A stretch of DNA of 64,000 nt from Hamadaea sp013361475 (GCF_040654195.1 NZ_JBFAHM010000013.1:1-64000); one strand, 5' to 3'. Numbered from the stretch's first letter, positions 15,711 through 24,772 are shown. Translations and numbers: made by a program. The notes: a model not told the origin generated them from the sequence alone.

Positions 15711-17813
15711 GTGGCCGAGTTGAGTTGGTCTGATCTTGATAAGCGCGCCGTCGACACGATCCGGGTGCTGGCCATGGACGCGGTCGAGAAGTCCGGCAAC
15801 GGGCATCCCGGCACGGCGATGAGCCTGGCGCCCGCGGCGTACCTCCTCTTCCAGAAGGTGATGCGCCACGATCCTGCCGATCCGCACTGGCTGGGCCGGG
15901 ACCGGTTCGTCCTGTCCTGCGGGCACAGCAGCCTGACCCTCTACATTCAGCTCTACCTGAGCGGCTACGGCCTGCAGCTGTCGGATCTGCAGCAGTTGCG
16001 GCAGTGGGGCTCGCTGACCCCCGGCCACCCCGAGTACAAGCACACCCGAGGCGTCGAGACCACCACCGGCCCGCTCGGTCAGGGCATCGCCAACGCGGTC
16101 GGCATGGCGATGGCGGCCCGCCGCGAGCGCGGCCTGCTCGACCCGGAGCCGGCCGTCGGCCAGAGCATCTTCGACCACCACATCTTCGTCTTCGCCTCCG
16201 ACGGCGACATCGAAGAGGGCATCAGCCACGAGGCCAGCGCCATCGCCGGCCACCAGAAGCTCGGCAACCTCATCATGATCTACGACGACAACGAGATCTC
16301 GATCGAGGACGACACCCGCATCGCCAAGTCCGAGGACGTCGTCGCGCGGTACGCCGCGTACGGGTGGCACACCGCCCGCGTCGACTGGACCCGGACCGGC
16401 AAGTACGAGGAGGACGTCGAGGCGCTCTGGCAGGCGCTCCAGGACGCCAAGGCGGAGACCGACCGCCCGAGCTTCATCGCACTGCGGACCATCATCGGCT
16501 GGCCGGCGCCGAACAAGCAGAACACCGGCAAGATCCACGGTTCGGCACTGGGCGCCGACGAGGTCGCCGCGACGAAGAAGATCCTCGGGTTCAACCCGGA
16601 GGCCAGCTTCGACGTCGCCGACGAGGTGCTCGCGCACGCCCGTGAGGTCGGCGACCGGGGTGGCGAACTCCACGCCGCCTGGCAGAAGAAGTTCGACGAG
16701 TGGAGCGCGGCCAACCCCGAGCGGACCACCCTGCTCAAGCGCCTCCTCGCGCGTACCCTCCCGGAAGGCTGGACCAAGTCGCTGCCGGAGTGGGCCGTGG
16801 GCAGCAAGGCGATCGCGACCCGGGCCGCCTCGGGCGAGGTGCTGACCAAGCTGGCGCCGGTCCTGCCGGAACTGTGGGGCGGTTCGGCGGACCTCGCGGA
16901 GAGCAACAACACCACGATGAAGGGCGAGCCGTCGTTCATCCCCGCAGAGTTCGCGACCAAGGAGTTCCCGGGCGACGAGTACGGCCGGACGCTGCACTTC
17001 GGCATCCGCGAGCACGCCATGGGCGGCATCCTGAACGGCATCGCGCTGCACGGCAAGACCCGGCCCTACGGCGGCACCTTCCTGGTCTTCAGCGACTACA
17101 TGCGGCCCTCGGTCCGCCTCGCGGCGCTGATGGGCCTGCCGGTGACCTACGTGTGGACGCACGACTCCATCGGGCTCGGCGAGGACGGCCCGACCCACCA
17201 GCCGATCGAGCACCTCTCGGCGCTGCGGGCGATCCCGGGGCTCGACGTGGTCCGCCCGGCCGACGCCAACGAGACCGCGTTCGCCTGGCGGGCCGCACTG
17301 GAGCACGTCGACCGGCCGACCGGGCTGGTGCTGACCCGGCAGGCGCTGCCGGTGCTCGACCCGGCCGACGTGTCCTACGAGGACTTCATCAAGGGCGCCT
17401 ACGTCCTGGCCGAGGCCGGCAACGGCAAGCCGCAGGTGATCATCATGGCGACCGGGTCCGAGGTGTCGATCGCGCTCACCGCGCGGGAGCGCCTGGAGGC
17501 CGAGGGCCTCGCCACTCGCGTCGTCTCGGTGCCGTGCCAGGAATGGTTCCGGGCGCAGGACCGCGAATACCGTGACCAGATCCTGCCGCCGAACGTCAAG
17601 GCGCGGGTCAGCGTCGAGGCGGCCGTCGAGATGTCGTGGCGCGACCTGGTCGGCCCCGACGGCGAGTCGGTGAGCATCGAGCACTACGGCGCGTCCGCGC
17701 CCTACCAGGTGCTGTTCGAGAAGTTCGGGTTCACCCCGGACAACGTGGTGGCGGCCGCCCGCGCGAGCCTCTCGCGTACCGGGGCCATCAAGGGCGAGAC
17801 GACCGGGAACTGA
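15711..17813 (+). CDS. tkt: Transketolase
   Basis: 700-residue ThDP transketolase linking glycolysis and the pentose-phosphate pathway. The ThDP motif is FASDGDIEEGISHEASAIAG within about residues 160-180. The substrate segment is HDSIGLGEDGPTHQPIEHLS near 485, and GNGHPGTAMSLAPAAYLLF near 30. GTG 15711 is preferred because AGGAAG lies 4 nt upstream; ATG 15690 lacks a ribosome binding site. First gene of tkt-tal-pgi-zwf-opcA-pgl. Full length. Confidence 0.96.
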   Translation: MAELSWSDLDKRAVDTIRVLAMDAVEKSGNGHPGTAMSLAPAAYLLFQKVMRHDPADPHWLGRDRFVLSCGHSSLTLYIQLYLSGYGLQLSDLQQLRQWGSLTPGHPEYKHTRGVETTTGPLGQGIANAVGMAMAARRERGLLDPEPAVGQSIFDHHIFVFASDGDIEEGISHEASAIAGHQKLGNLIMIYDDNEISIEDDTRIAKSEDVVARYAAYGWHTARVDWTRTGKYEEDVEALWQALQDAKAETDRPSFIALRTIIGWPAPNKQNTGKIHGSALGADEVAATKKILGFNPEASFDVADEVLAHAREVGDRGGELHAAWQKKFDEWSAANPERTTLLKRLLARTLPEGWTKSLPEWAVGSKAIATRAASGEVLTKLAPVLPELWGGSADLAESNNTTMKGEPSFIPAEFATKEFPGDEYGRTLHFGIREHAMGGILNGIALHGKTRPYGGTFLVFSDYMRPSVRLAALMGLPVTYVWTHDSIGLGEDGPTHQPIEHLSALRAIPGLDVVRPADANETAFAWRAALEHVDRPTGLVLTRQALPVLDPADVSYEDFIKGAYVLAEAGNGKPQVIIMATGSEVSIALTARERLEAEGLATRVVSVPCQEWFRAQDREYRDQILPPNVKARVSVEAAVEMSWRDLVGPDGESVSIEHYGASAPYQVLFEKFGFTPDNVVAAARASLSRTGAIKGETTGN

Positions 17814-17824
17814 GGAGACTGGTG

Positions 17825-18928
17825 ATGGCAGGCAACCTTGCGAAGCTGTCCGCCGCCGGAGTGGCGGTCTGGCTGGACGACATCTCCCGGGAACGGCTGC
17901 ACGGGGGCGGATTGGACAAGCTGCGTACCGAGCAGCACGTCGTCGGCGTGACGAGCAACCCGACCATCTTCGCCGCCGCGCTGGCAGGCTCGGAACTGTA
18001 CGCCGAGCAGCTGCACGACCTCGCCGTCCGCAAGGTCACGGTGGACGAGGCCGCCCGGATGATCACGACGTACGACGTGCGCTGGGCCTGTGACGTGATG
18101 CGCCCCGCGTACGACGCGTCCGAGGGCACCGACGGCCGGGTCTCCATCGAGGTGGACCCGCGGCTGGCGATGGAGACCGACGCGACCGTCGCCGAGGCGA
18201 AGCAGCTGTGGTGGCTGGTGGACCGGGAGAACCTCTTCATCAAGATCCCGGCGACCGTGCCGGGTATCCCCGCCATCACGCAGACCCTCGCGCACGGGAT
18301 CAGCGTGAACGTGACGCTGATCTTCTCGCTGGAGCGCTACCGGGCCGTCATGGACGCCTGGCTGACCGGGCTGGAGCAGGCCAAGGCCAACGGGCACGAC
18401 CTGACCAAGCTGGAGTCGGTCGCCTCGTTCTTCGTGTCCCGGGTGGACACCGAGGTCGACAAGCGCCTGGAGAAGATCGGTACGCCCGAGGCCCTGGCGC
18501 TGCGGGGCAAGGCCGCCGTGGCGAACGCCCGGTTGGCGTACCAGGCGTACCTGGAGGTGGCCGGCGGTGAGCGCTGGGCGGCGCTGAAGGCGGCCGGAGC
18601 GCGACCGCAGCGGCCGCTCTGGGCGTCGACGGGCACGAAGAACCCCGACTACTCCGACGTGCTCTACGTCGACGACCTGATCGCGCCGGGGACCGTGAAC
18701 ACGATGCCCGAGAAGACGATGCGGGCCGCCGACGATCACGCGACCGTCTCGGCCGACACCATCACGTCCCACTTCGCCGACGCCCAGCAGGTGCTGGACG
18801 ACCTGCGCGCGGTCGGCGTCGACATGGACGACGTCGTCGAGGTGCTGGAGTCCGAAGGCGTGGACAAGTTCGAGGCCAGCTGGACCGAGCTGCTCGACGG
18901 AATCGCGGCGAAGCTGGAGCAGGCATGA
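17825..18928 (+). CDS. tal: Transaldolase
   Basis: 367-residue class I aldolase-fold transaldolase. It transfers dihydroxyacetone units between sugar phosphates. The opening motif is GVTSNPTIFAAAL near residue 40, and the Schiff-base lysine is in NLFIKIPATVPG near residue 140. VASFFVSRVDTEVD is a later family motif. ATG 17825 has GAGGAG 7 nt upstream and lies 11 bp after the tkt stop. The stop overlaps an ATG (ATGA), opening the chain of tiny ORFs that leads to pgi. Confidence 0.95.
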   Translation: MAGNLAKLSAAGVAVWLDDISRERLHGGGLDKLRTEQHVVGVTSNPTIFAAALAGSELYAEQLHDLAVRKVTVDEAARMITTYDVRWACDVMRPAYDASEGTDGRVSIEVDPRLAMETDATVAEAKQLWWLVDRENLFIKIPATVPGIPAITQTLAHGISVNVTLIFSLERYRAVMDAWLTGLEQAKANGHDLTKLESVASFFVSRVDTEVDKRLEKIGTPEALALRGKAAVANARLAYQAYLEVAGGERWAALKAAGARPQRPLWASTGTKNPDYSDVLYVDDLIAPGTVNTMPEKTMRAADDHATVSADTITSHFADAQQVLDDLRAVGVDMDDVVEVLESEGVDKFEASWTELLDGIAAKLEQA

Positions 18929-18972
18929 CATCCGGAATCATCGACAACTCCCGCCGGACGGTGATCGCATGA
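18925..18972 (+). CDS. Tiny coupled ORF 1 (15 aa) between tal and pgi
   Basis: Reads MTSGIIDNSRRTVIA. ATG 18925 overlaps the tal stop as ATGA, has GGAG 5 nt upstream, and its own TGA overlaps the next ATG as ATGA. No homology is recognised. It may serve only to carry ribosomes from tal towards pgi. Existence as a product is unproven. Confidence 0.35.
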   Translation: MTSGIIDNSRRTVIA

Positions 18973-19108
18973 AATCGCGGAGCGAGTTCATCATCAGGCA
19001 CAGTGCTGCTCAGGCGAGCGCCGGCCGCAGGTCGGTGATCGCATGAAATCGCGGAGCGAGTTCATCATCAGGCACAGTGCTGCTCAGGCGAGCGCCGGCC
19101 GCAGGTCG
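18961..19108. repeat. Perfect 74-bp tandem duplication upstream of pgi
   Basis: Two identical 74-bp units (18961-19034 and 19035-19108), followed by 12 nt of a third (GTGATCGCATGA) that forms the pgi start. Each unit contains GGTGATCGC as a ribosome-binding region, an ATGA start/stop, and a hairpin (ATGAAATCGC-GGA-GCGAGTTCAT, one mismatch). The length is not a multiple of 3, so each copy ends one ORF and restarts the next. Confidence 0.95.
18969..19046 (+). CDS. Tiny coupled ORF 2 (25 aa), first copy
   Basis: A 25-residue basic peptide beginning MKSRSEFIIRHSAAQ and ending GRRSVIA. The ATG overlaps the stop of ORF 1, and its TGA overlaps the ATG of ORF 3. The ribosome binding site is GGTGA with 4-nt spacing. 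The start codon lies in a 10-bp hairpin stem. The next ORF encodes the identical peptide. No known family. Confidence 0.35.
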   Translation: MKSRSEFIIRHSAAQASAGRRSVIA

Positions 19109-19120
19109 GTGATCGCATGA
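19043..19120 (+). CDS. Tiny coupled ORF 3 (25 aa), second copy
   Basis: Exact repeat of the preceding 25-residue ORF, produced by the 74-bp duplication. Its TGA (19118-19120) overlaps the pgi ATG (19117-19119), so pgi translation could depend on ribosomes finishing this ORF. No ribosome binding site for pgi is available other than the repeated GGTGATCGC. Confidence 0.35.
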   Translation: MKSRSEFIIRHSAAQASAGRRSVIA

Positions 19121-20736
19121 GTGAGGTTGAGTTCGCTGCCGGGTTGGCGGTTCGGGCGGACAGCGTGGACGCCCCGGCCGCGACGCAGGTCCGGGACGAG
19201 CTGGTCGCGGCGGGCGTACCGGCGAAACTGGCGGCCCAGGATCCCTCGCTGTGGGGTCCGGCCGCCGAGGCCGAGGCGTCGATCCGGCTGGGCTGGCTCA
19301 ACGCCGCCGAGGTCAGCCGGGCGCTGCTTCCGCAACTCGCCGAGCTGGCCGCCGAGCTGGCCGACCTTGATCACGTCGTGCTCGCCGGCATGGGCGGCTC
19401 GTCGCTGGCCCCCGAGGTCATCTCGCGTACGCTCGGCCGCCCGCTCACGGTGCTCGACACGACCGACCCCCACCAGGTACGCGCGGCGATCGCCGACCGG
19501 CTGGACCGGACGGTCGTCGTCGTCGCGAGCAAGTCGGGGTCGACCGTCGAGACCGACAGCCACCGGCGGGCGTACTGGCAGGCGTTCCTGGACGCCGGGC
19601 TCAGCGAGGCCGAGGCGGGCCGCCGGTTCGTCATCGTGACCGATCCGGGCTCTCCGCTGGCGGAGACCGCCCGCGAGATGGGCGCGTACGTGGTGCTCGC
19701 CGATCCGAACGTCGGCGGCCGCTACTCGGCGCTGACCGCGTTCGGCCTGGTCCCCACCGCGCTCGCCGGGGTGGACGTGGCCGAGCTGCTCGACCAGGCC
19801 CTGGCGTTGACGCCGAGCCTGGCCGAGTCGGACGGCAACCCCGCGCTGGCGCTCGGCGCCCTGCTCGGCGCGGCCGCGCAGGCCGGCCGGGACAAGGTCA
19901 GCCTGGCCGAGGATGGCAGCGGCATCGTCGGTCTCGGCGACTGGGCCGAGCAGTTGATCGCCGAGTCCACCGGCAAGCAGGGCCTCGGCATCCTGCCCGT
20001 CGTGGTGGAGTCGCCGACCGCGCCCGGCGCCACCGGCGACGACGTGCTCAGCGTGCTCGTCGGTGGAGCGCAGGACGTGACCGCTCCGGCCGCGCCCGGC
20101 ACCGTGGCGGTCAACGGCCCGCTCGGCGCCCAGTTCCTGGCCTGGGAGTACGCCACCGCGATCGCCGGCCGGATCATCGGGATCGACCCGTTCGACCAGC
20201 CGAATGTGACGGAGTCCAAGGAGAACACCAAGAAGATCCTGGGGTCCGGTACGCCGATGGTGGCGGCCACCTTCACCGACGGCCCCGTCGCCGGCTACTG
20301 CTCGGCTGACGTGTCCGATGTGGAGTCAGCGCTGCGGTGGCTGACCGAGCAGGTCGGCCCGGACGGCTACCTGGCCGTCATGGCGTACCTGGACCGGGTC
20401 GCCGACGCCCAGGGCGCCGAGGTGCGCCCGCTGCTGGCGACCGCGACCGGGCGGCCGGTCACCTTCGGCTGGGGTCCGCGCTTCCTGCACTCGACCGGCC
20501 AGTTCCACAAGGGCGGCCCGCAGGTCGGCGCGTTCCTTCAGATCACCGGGGCGGTCACCGACGACCTGCCGGTGCCGGGGCGCCCCTACACCTTCGGCGA
20601 ACTGCAGGCGGCGCAGGCCGCCGGGGACCGCCAGGCGCTGGCCGGCCGGGGCCGTCCCCTGCTGCACCTGCACCTGACCGACCGGCGGGCCGGGCTGGCC
20701 CGTCTGCTCGACGCCGCCCGTACCTTGGGAGCCTGA
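19117..20736 (+). CDS. pgi: Glucose-6-phosphate isomerase
   Basis: 539-residue SIS-fold phosphoglucose isomerase of the actinobacterial type, interconverting glucose-6-P and fructose-6-P. Phosphate-binding motifs are AGMGGSSLAPEV near residue 90 and VASKSGSTVETDSH near 137. FLHSTGQFHKGGPQVGAFLQ carries the likely catalytic region near 456. Placement between tal and zwf puts it at the entry to the oxidative pentose-phosphate branch. ATG 19117 is fixed by overlap with tiny ORF 3. Confidence 0.93.
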   Translation: MSEVEFAAGLAVRADSVDAPAATQVRDELVAAGVPAKLAAQDPSLWGPAAEAEASIRLGWLNAAEVSRALLPQLAELAAELADLDHVVLAGMGGSSLAPEVISRTLGRPLTVLDTTDPHQVRAAIADRLDRTVVVVASKSGSTVETDSHRRAYWQAFLDAGLSEAEAGRRFVIVTDPGSPLAETAREMGAYVVLADPNVGGRYSALTAFGLVPTALAGVDVAELLDQALALTPSLAESDGNPALALGALLGAAAQAGRDKVSLAEDGSGIVGLGDWAEQLIAESTGKQGLGILPVVVESPTAPGATGDDVLSVLVGGAQDVTAPAAPGTVAVNGPLGAQFLAWEYATAIAGRIIGIDPFDQPNVTESKENTKKILGSGTPMVAATFTDGPVAGYCSADVSDVESALRWLTEQVGPDGYLAVMAYLDRVADAQGAEVRPLLATATGRPVTFGWGPRFLHSTGQFHKGGPQVGAFLQITGAVTDDLPVPGRPYTFGELQAAQAAGDRQALAGRGRPLLHLHLTDRRAGLARLLDAARTLGA

Positions 20737-20737
20737 C

Positions 20738-22288
20738 GTGTCTCTCACCCGGAGAAAGGAAGAGTCGGGGCCGCGCAATCCGTTGCGCGATCCGCAGGAC
20801 CGGCGGCTGCCTCGCATCCCCGAACCCTGCGCCCTGGTCATCTTCGGCGTGACCGGTGACCTGTCCCGCAAGAAGCTCCTTCCCGCGATCTACGACCTGG
20901 CGAACCGGGGGCTGTTGCCGCCCGGCTTCGTCGTTCTCGGGTACGCCCGGCGGGACTGGGGTGACGGCGAGTTCGAGGACTTCGCCCGCCAGCACGCGCA
21001 GGAACACGCGCGTACGCCGTGGCGGGAAGAGGTCTGGCAGCGCCTGGTCGGCAACATCAAGTTCGTGGCCGGGTCGTTCGACGACGACGCCGGCTTCGAC
21101 CACCTGGCGGCCACCCTGGACGAGCTGCGCGAGACGCACGGCATCAAGGGCAACGCCGCGTTCTACTTCTCCATCCCGCCCGCCGCCTTCCCGACCGTGC
21201 TCAAGCAGCTCGAGCGGACCGGCATGGCGAGCAACGAGCAGTCCGGCGGCTGGCGCCGGGTCGTCGTGGAGAAGCCGTTCGGCAACGACCTGGAGTCGGC
21301 GAAGAAGCTCAACGACCTCGTCGACGACGTGTTCACCGCGCCGGACGTCTTCCGGATCGACCACTACCTCGGCAAGGAGACCGTCCAGAACATCTTGGCG
21401 CTGCGGTTCGCCAACGCGTTGTTCGAGCCGGTCTGGAACACGAAGTACGTCGACTCGGTGCAGATCACCATGGCCGAGGACGTCGGCATCGGCACCCGGG
21501 CCGCGTTCTACGACTCCGTCGGCACCGCCCGGGACGTGCTGCAGAACCACCTGTTGCAGTTGCTCGCGCTGGTGGCGATGGAGGAGCCGACCAGCTTCGA
21601 CGCCAGCGAGATCCGGGCGGAGAAGCTGAAGGTGCTCCGCGCCATCAAGCTGCCCGGCGACATCGCCACCGGCACCGTACGCGGTCAGTACACCGCGGGC
21701 TGGGTGGCCGGCGAGCCGGTGGCCGGCTATCTGGAGGAGTCCGACGTCCCCCCGACCTCGACGACCGAGACGTATGTCGCCGTCGAGCTGGGCATCCAGA
21801 ACCGCCGCTGGGCCGGGGTGCCGTTCTACATCCGGTGCGGCAAGCGCATGCCCCGCCGGGTGACCGAGGTGGCGATCCTGTTCAAGAAGGCGCCGCACCT
21901 GCCGTTCAACCCCGACGACGTGGAACTGCTCGGCAACAATCAGCTGGTCATCCGGGTGCAGCCGGACGAGGGCGTCGTGCTCAAGTTCGGCTCGAAGGTC
22001 CCGGGCACCGCGATGGAGCTGCGGGACATCGCGATGGACTTCTCCTACGGCGAGGCGTTCACCGAGGCCAGCCCGGAGGCGTACGAGCGGCTCGTCCTGG
22101 ACGTGCTCATCGGCGACCGGACGCTGTTCCCGACCGCCGACGAGGTCGAGGAGAGCTGGCGCGTGGTCGACCCGCTCGAAGAGGCGTGGGCCGGCACGAA
22201 ACCCGACCCCTATCGGGCCGGCACCTGGGGGCCGATCGAGGCGGACGAGATGCTGGCCCGCGAGGGCCGCACCTGGCGCCGGGCTTAG
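20738..22288 (+). CDS. zwf: Glucose-6-phosphate 1-dehydrogenase
   Basis: 516-residue NADP-dependent dehydrogenase, first committed step of the oxidative pentose-phosphate pathway. The dinucleotide motif is VIFGVTGDLSRKKLLP near residue 35. The active-site signature is RIDHYLGKETVQN near 206. The C-terminal substrate domain is complete. GTG 20738 starts 1 nt after the pgi stop; the first 12 residues are charged and divergent, so the exact start is less certain. Followed by opcA, its allosteric partner in actinobacteria. Confidence 0.95.
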   Translation: MSLTRRKEESGPRNPLRDPQDRRLPRIPEPCALVIFGVTGDLSRKKLLPAIYDLANRGLLPPGFVVLGYARRDWGDGEFEDFARQHAQEHARTPWREEVWQRLVGNIKFVAGSFDDDAGFDHLAATLDELRETHGIKGNAAFYFSIPPAAFPTVLKQLERTGMASNEQSGGWRRVVVEKPFGNDLESAKKLNDLVDDVFTAPDVFRIDHYLGKETVQNILALRFANALFEPVWNTKYVDSVQITMAEDVGIGTRAAFYDSVGTARDVLQNHLLQLLALVAMEEPTSFDASEIRAEKLKVLRAIKLPGDIATGTVRGQYTAGWVAGEPVAGYLEESDVPPTSTTETYVAVELGIQNRRWAGVPFYIRCGKRMPRRVTEVAILFKKAPHLPFNPDDVELLGNNQLVIRVQPDEGVVLKFGSKVPGTAMELRDIAMDFSYGEAFTEASPEAYERLVLDVLIGDRTLFPTADEVEESWRVVDPLEEAWAGTKPDPYRAGTWGPIEADEMLAREGRTWRRA

Positions 22289-22300
22289 GAGGACTGGAAC

Positions 22301-23281
22301 ATGTTGGCTCTCTGGGACACGACCGGGGCCGAGGTCGTCCGCAAGCTCGCCGCCGAACGGCACTCGGCCGGCGGTGTCGCGAGTGGACTGGCGTTGACGC
22401 TGGTCGTCGTGGTCGAGGAGGCTCGCGTCCGCGCGGTCGAGGACGCCGCGACGATCGCCGCCGCGTCGCACCCCTGCCGTCTCATCGTGGTCAGCCGGAT
22501 CTCGCCGACCGCCGGGAAGTCCCGGCCCGGTGTCGACCCGGCCAAGGACCGGCTGGACGCCGAGATCATCGTGGGTGGGCGGCTCGGCCCGGCCGAGGCC
22601 GTGGTGCTGCGCATGCACGGCGGCGTCGCCCAGCACGCCGAGAGCGTCGTCATCCCGCTGCTCGCCCCGGACGTCCCGGTGGTGACCTGGTGGCACGGCG
22701 CTCCCCCGGACCGCATCGCCGAGGACCCGCTGGGCGTCGTCGCCGAGCGGCGGATCACCGACGTCGCCCAGGCGGCCGATCCGATGGCCGCATTGCGCCA
22801 GCGAGCGGTCGACTACGCCCCGGGGGACACTGACCTGGCCTGGACGCGTACGACGCCGTGGCGGACCCTTCTGGCGGGCGCGTTCGACACCGTGGCCGAA
22901 TCCGCCACGGCGGTCACCGTGACGGCGCCCGAGGACGACCCGGTGGCCGCGTTGCTGTCGGGTTGGCTCTGCGCCCGGCTCGGCGTCAGCCCGACCCTGA
23001 AGCCCGGAGCGCGGCTGGATCAGGTCGCGGTGTCCCTCGGCGACGGTTCCGAGCTGTCGCTGACCCGTAACGAGGGCACCGCGGTGCTCTCCCGGACCGG
23101 TTCGCACGATCGGGTGCTGCCGCTGGTGCACCGGCGACTCGGCGAGGAACTGGCCGAGGAGCTGCGCCGGCTCGACGCCGACCAGATCTACGCCGCCGCG
23201 CTCGAGGCCGCCACCGGCACCAACGGGCTCAACGAGCGCCTGGGTCAGCGCGTCGGGGTGAAGGACCTGGTGAACGCGTGA
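22301..23281 (+). CDS. opcA: Glucose-6-phosphate dehydrogenase assembly protein OpcA
   Basis: 326-residue OpcA, needed for assembly or full activity of G6PDH in cyanobacteria and actinobacteria. Family landmarks are HPCRLIVVSRI near residue 63, DAEIIVGGRLGPAEAVVLRM near 87-106, and PVVTWWHGAPP near 125. It has GGAGGACTGGAAC upstream of ATG 22301. The stop overlaps the pgl GTG by GTGA. Confidence 0.95.
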   Translation: MLALWDTTGAEVVRKLAAERHSAGGVASGLALTLVVVVEEARVRAVEDAATIAAASHPCRLIVVSRISPTAGKSRPGVDPAKDRLDAEIIVGGRLGPAEAVVLRMHGGVAQHAESVVIPLLAPDVPVVTWWHGAPPDRIAEDPLGVVAERRITDVAQAADPMAALRQRAVDYAPGDTDLAWTRTTPWRTLLAGAFDTVAESATAVTVTAPEDDPVAALLSGWLCARLGVSPTLKPGARLDQVAVSLGDGSELSLTRNEGTAVLSRTGSHDRVLPLVHRRLGEELAEELRRLDADQIYAAALEAATGTNGLNERLGQRVGVKDLVNA

Positions 23282-24051
23282 GCGCGGAGCACGCCGTCAT
23301 CGTCCACGCCGACGCCGACCTCCTGGCTGAGGCGGTCGCGGCGCGGCTGATGGTCAAGCTGATCGACGCCCAGTCGGCCCGCGGCAGCGCGAGCATCGTG
23401 CTGACGGGCGGGCGCGTCGCCGCCGCGGTCTACCGGGCCGTGGCGGCCAGCCCGGCCCTCGGGGCGGTCGACTGGTCGCGGGTGGACGTCTGGTGGGGCG
23501 ACGAACGCTTCCTGCCGGCCGGCCACCCTGATCGCAACGAGACGCAGGCGCGCCAGGCACTGCTCGACCAGGTTCCGCTCGATCCCGCGAGGGTACGCCC
23601 TATGGCGCCGTCGGACGGGCCGGACGGGGACGATCCGGAGGCCGCCGCCGCTCGGTACGCCGCCCAGCTGGCCAGGGCGGCGGAGGGCTCGGCCGAGCTG
23701 CCCTACTTCGACCTGCTGCTGCTCGGTGTGGGCGAGGACGGGCATGTCGCCTCGGTCTTCCCGGAGCAGCCGGCCGCCTACGAGTCCCGCCCGGTCGCCG
23801 CCGTACGCGGAGCGCCGAAGCCGCCGCCGGTGCGGGTCACCCTCACGCTCCCGGCGATCAACACGGCCGACGAGGTCTGGCTGATCGCCGCCGGGGCGGG
23901 CAAGGCGGCCGCCATCGGGATGGCGGTGTCCGGCGCCGGAGCGGTGCAGGTGCCGGCCGGTGGCGTCGAGGGCGTCGGGCGTACGTTGTGGCTGCTCGAC
24001 CGGGCCGCCGCGGCTCAGCTGCCGGCGAAGGCGCTGAGCCTGCGGTCCTGA
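23278..24051 (+). CDS. pgl: 6-phosphogluconolactonase
   Basis: 257-residue DevB/SOL-type lactonase that hydrolyses the zwf product to 6-phosphogluconate. Motifs are VWWGDERFLPAGHPDRNETQ (residues about 71-90) and LLLGVGEDGHVASVFPEQP near 150. The third block is PAINTADEVWLIAAG. GTG 23278 overlaps the opcA stop. Last gene of the operon, closed by a strong hairpin at 24070. Confidence 0.95.
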   Translation: MSAEHAVIVHADADLLAEAVAARLMVKLIDAQSARGSASIVLTGGRVAAAVYRAVAASPALGAVDWSRVDVWWGDERFLPAGHPDRNETQARQALLDQVPLDPARVRPMAPSDGPDGDDPEAAAARYAAQLARAAEGSAELPYFDLLLLGVGEDGHVASVFPEQPAAYESRPVAAVRGAPKPPPVRVTLTLPAINTADEVWLIAAGAGKAAAIGMAVSGAGAVQVPAGGVEGVGRTLWLLDRAAAAQLPAKALSLRS

Positions 24052-24069
24052 TCGGGACCCAGAACCGCG

Positions 24070-24103
24070 AAAGGCCCCCGCACCAAACGGTGTGGGGGCC
24101 TTT
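24070..24103. terminator. Bidirectional terminator pgl / csp
   Basis: Stem AAAGGCCCCCGCACC / GGTGTGGGGGCCTTT, loop AAAC, with one G-U/A-C type mismatch. Flanking A and T runs give a U tract on either strand. Lies between convergent pgl and csp. Confidence 0.9.
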
Positions 24104-24115
24104 GCGTGAGTCTGA

Positions 24116-24319
24116 TCAGAGCGGGCGGACCTGCTCGGCCTGGGGGCCCTTGGCTCCCTGAGCGATCTCGAACTCAACCCGCTGGTTCTCCTCCAGGCTG
24201 CGGTACCCGCTGCTCTGGATGGCCGAGAAGTGAACGAACACATCCGGGCCGCCGTTGTCGACCGAGATGAAGCCGAAGCCCTTGTCCGCGTTGAACCACT
24301 TGACGGTTCCCTGTGCCAT
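24116..24319 (-). CDS. Cold-shock protein (CspA family)
   Basis: 67-residue single cold-shock domain that binds single-stranded RNA/DNA and acts as an RNA chaperone. RNP1 is DKGFGFISV at about residues 12-20 and RNP2 is DVFVHFSAI at about 26-34. KWFNADKG is the canonical opening. The start has GGGAGTTAGGCGCAAC upstream. The roughly 200-nt gap to secG could hold a long 5' leader of the kind that regulates csp mRNAs, but no defined structure was found. Confidence 0.95.
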   Translation of the reverse strand: MAQGTVKWFNADKGFGFISVDNGGPDVFVHFSAIQSSGYRSLEENQRVEFEIAQGAKGPQAEQVRPL

Positions 24320-24520
24320 GTTGCGCCTAACTCCCTTGGTGGGTTACTTCCACGTGCGTCTGCATCGTGACCTTTAAGCTGCGGAGCACGCGAAACCTTC
24401 CCAAAAGTGCTGGTCAGGCGGCGCGAGTGAACCACGTACGCAAAAAGATGCCATCAGCCTAGCGCATCCCTGCGGCCTATGGGTGCACGGTGGGCCGGAA
24501 CACGCCGAACGGGTGGATGA

Positions 24521-24772
24521 TTACTTGACTTCCAGCTTGAGCCAGAGGCCCAGACCGACGATGCACGCGAACCAGATGACACCGACCAGAACGGTGTAGC
24601 GGTCCAGGTTCTTCTCGGCCACGGACGACCCGGCCAGGTTGGAGGAGACGCCGCCGCCGAACATGCTCGACAGGCCGCCGCCCTTGCCCCGGTGGAGCAG
24701 GACCAGCAGGGTCAACAGGCCGCTCGTGATGAGCAGGATCACGATCAGCGTGTAGGCGAACCAATTGGGCAC
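24521..24772 (-). CDS. secG: Preprotein translocase subunit SecG
   Basis: 83-residue small membrane protein, accessory subunit of SecYEG. Two hydrophobic segments lie at about residues 7-27 and 61-79. They are separated by the conserved loop LHRGKGGGLSSMFGGGVSSNLAGSS, which contains the SecG signature. In many actinobacteria secG follows tpiA directly; here two secreted-protein genes lie between. AGGACCTCCC lies upstream of ATG 24772. Confidence 0.93.
   Translation of the reverse strand: MPNWFAYTLIVILLITSGLLTLLVLLHRGKGGGLSSMFGGGVSSNLAGSSVAEKNLDRYTVLVGVIWFACIVGLGLWLKLEVK

Noticed and set aside
15454..15723. Possible small gene in the tkt leader
   Set aside because: Arg/Pro-rich composition, no ribosome binding site, and it runs past the tkt start.
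20555..23131. 858-codon minus-strand frame over zwf/opcA
   Set aside because: Antisense shadow; the plus strand holds well-conserved zwf and opcA.
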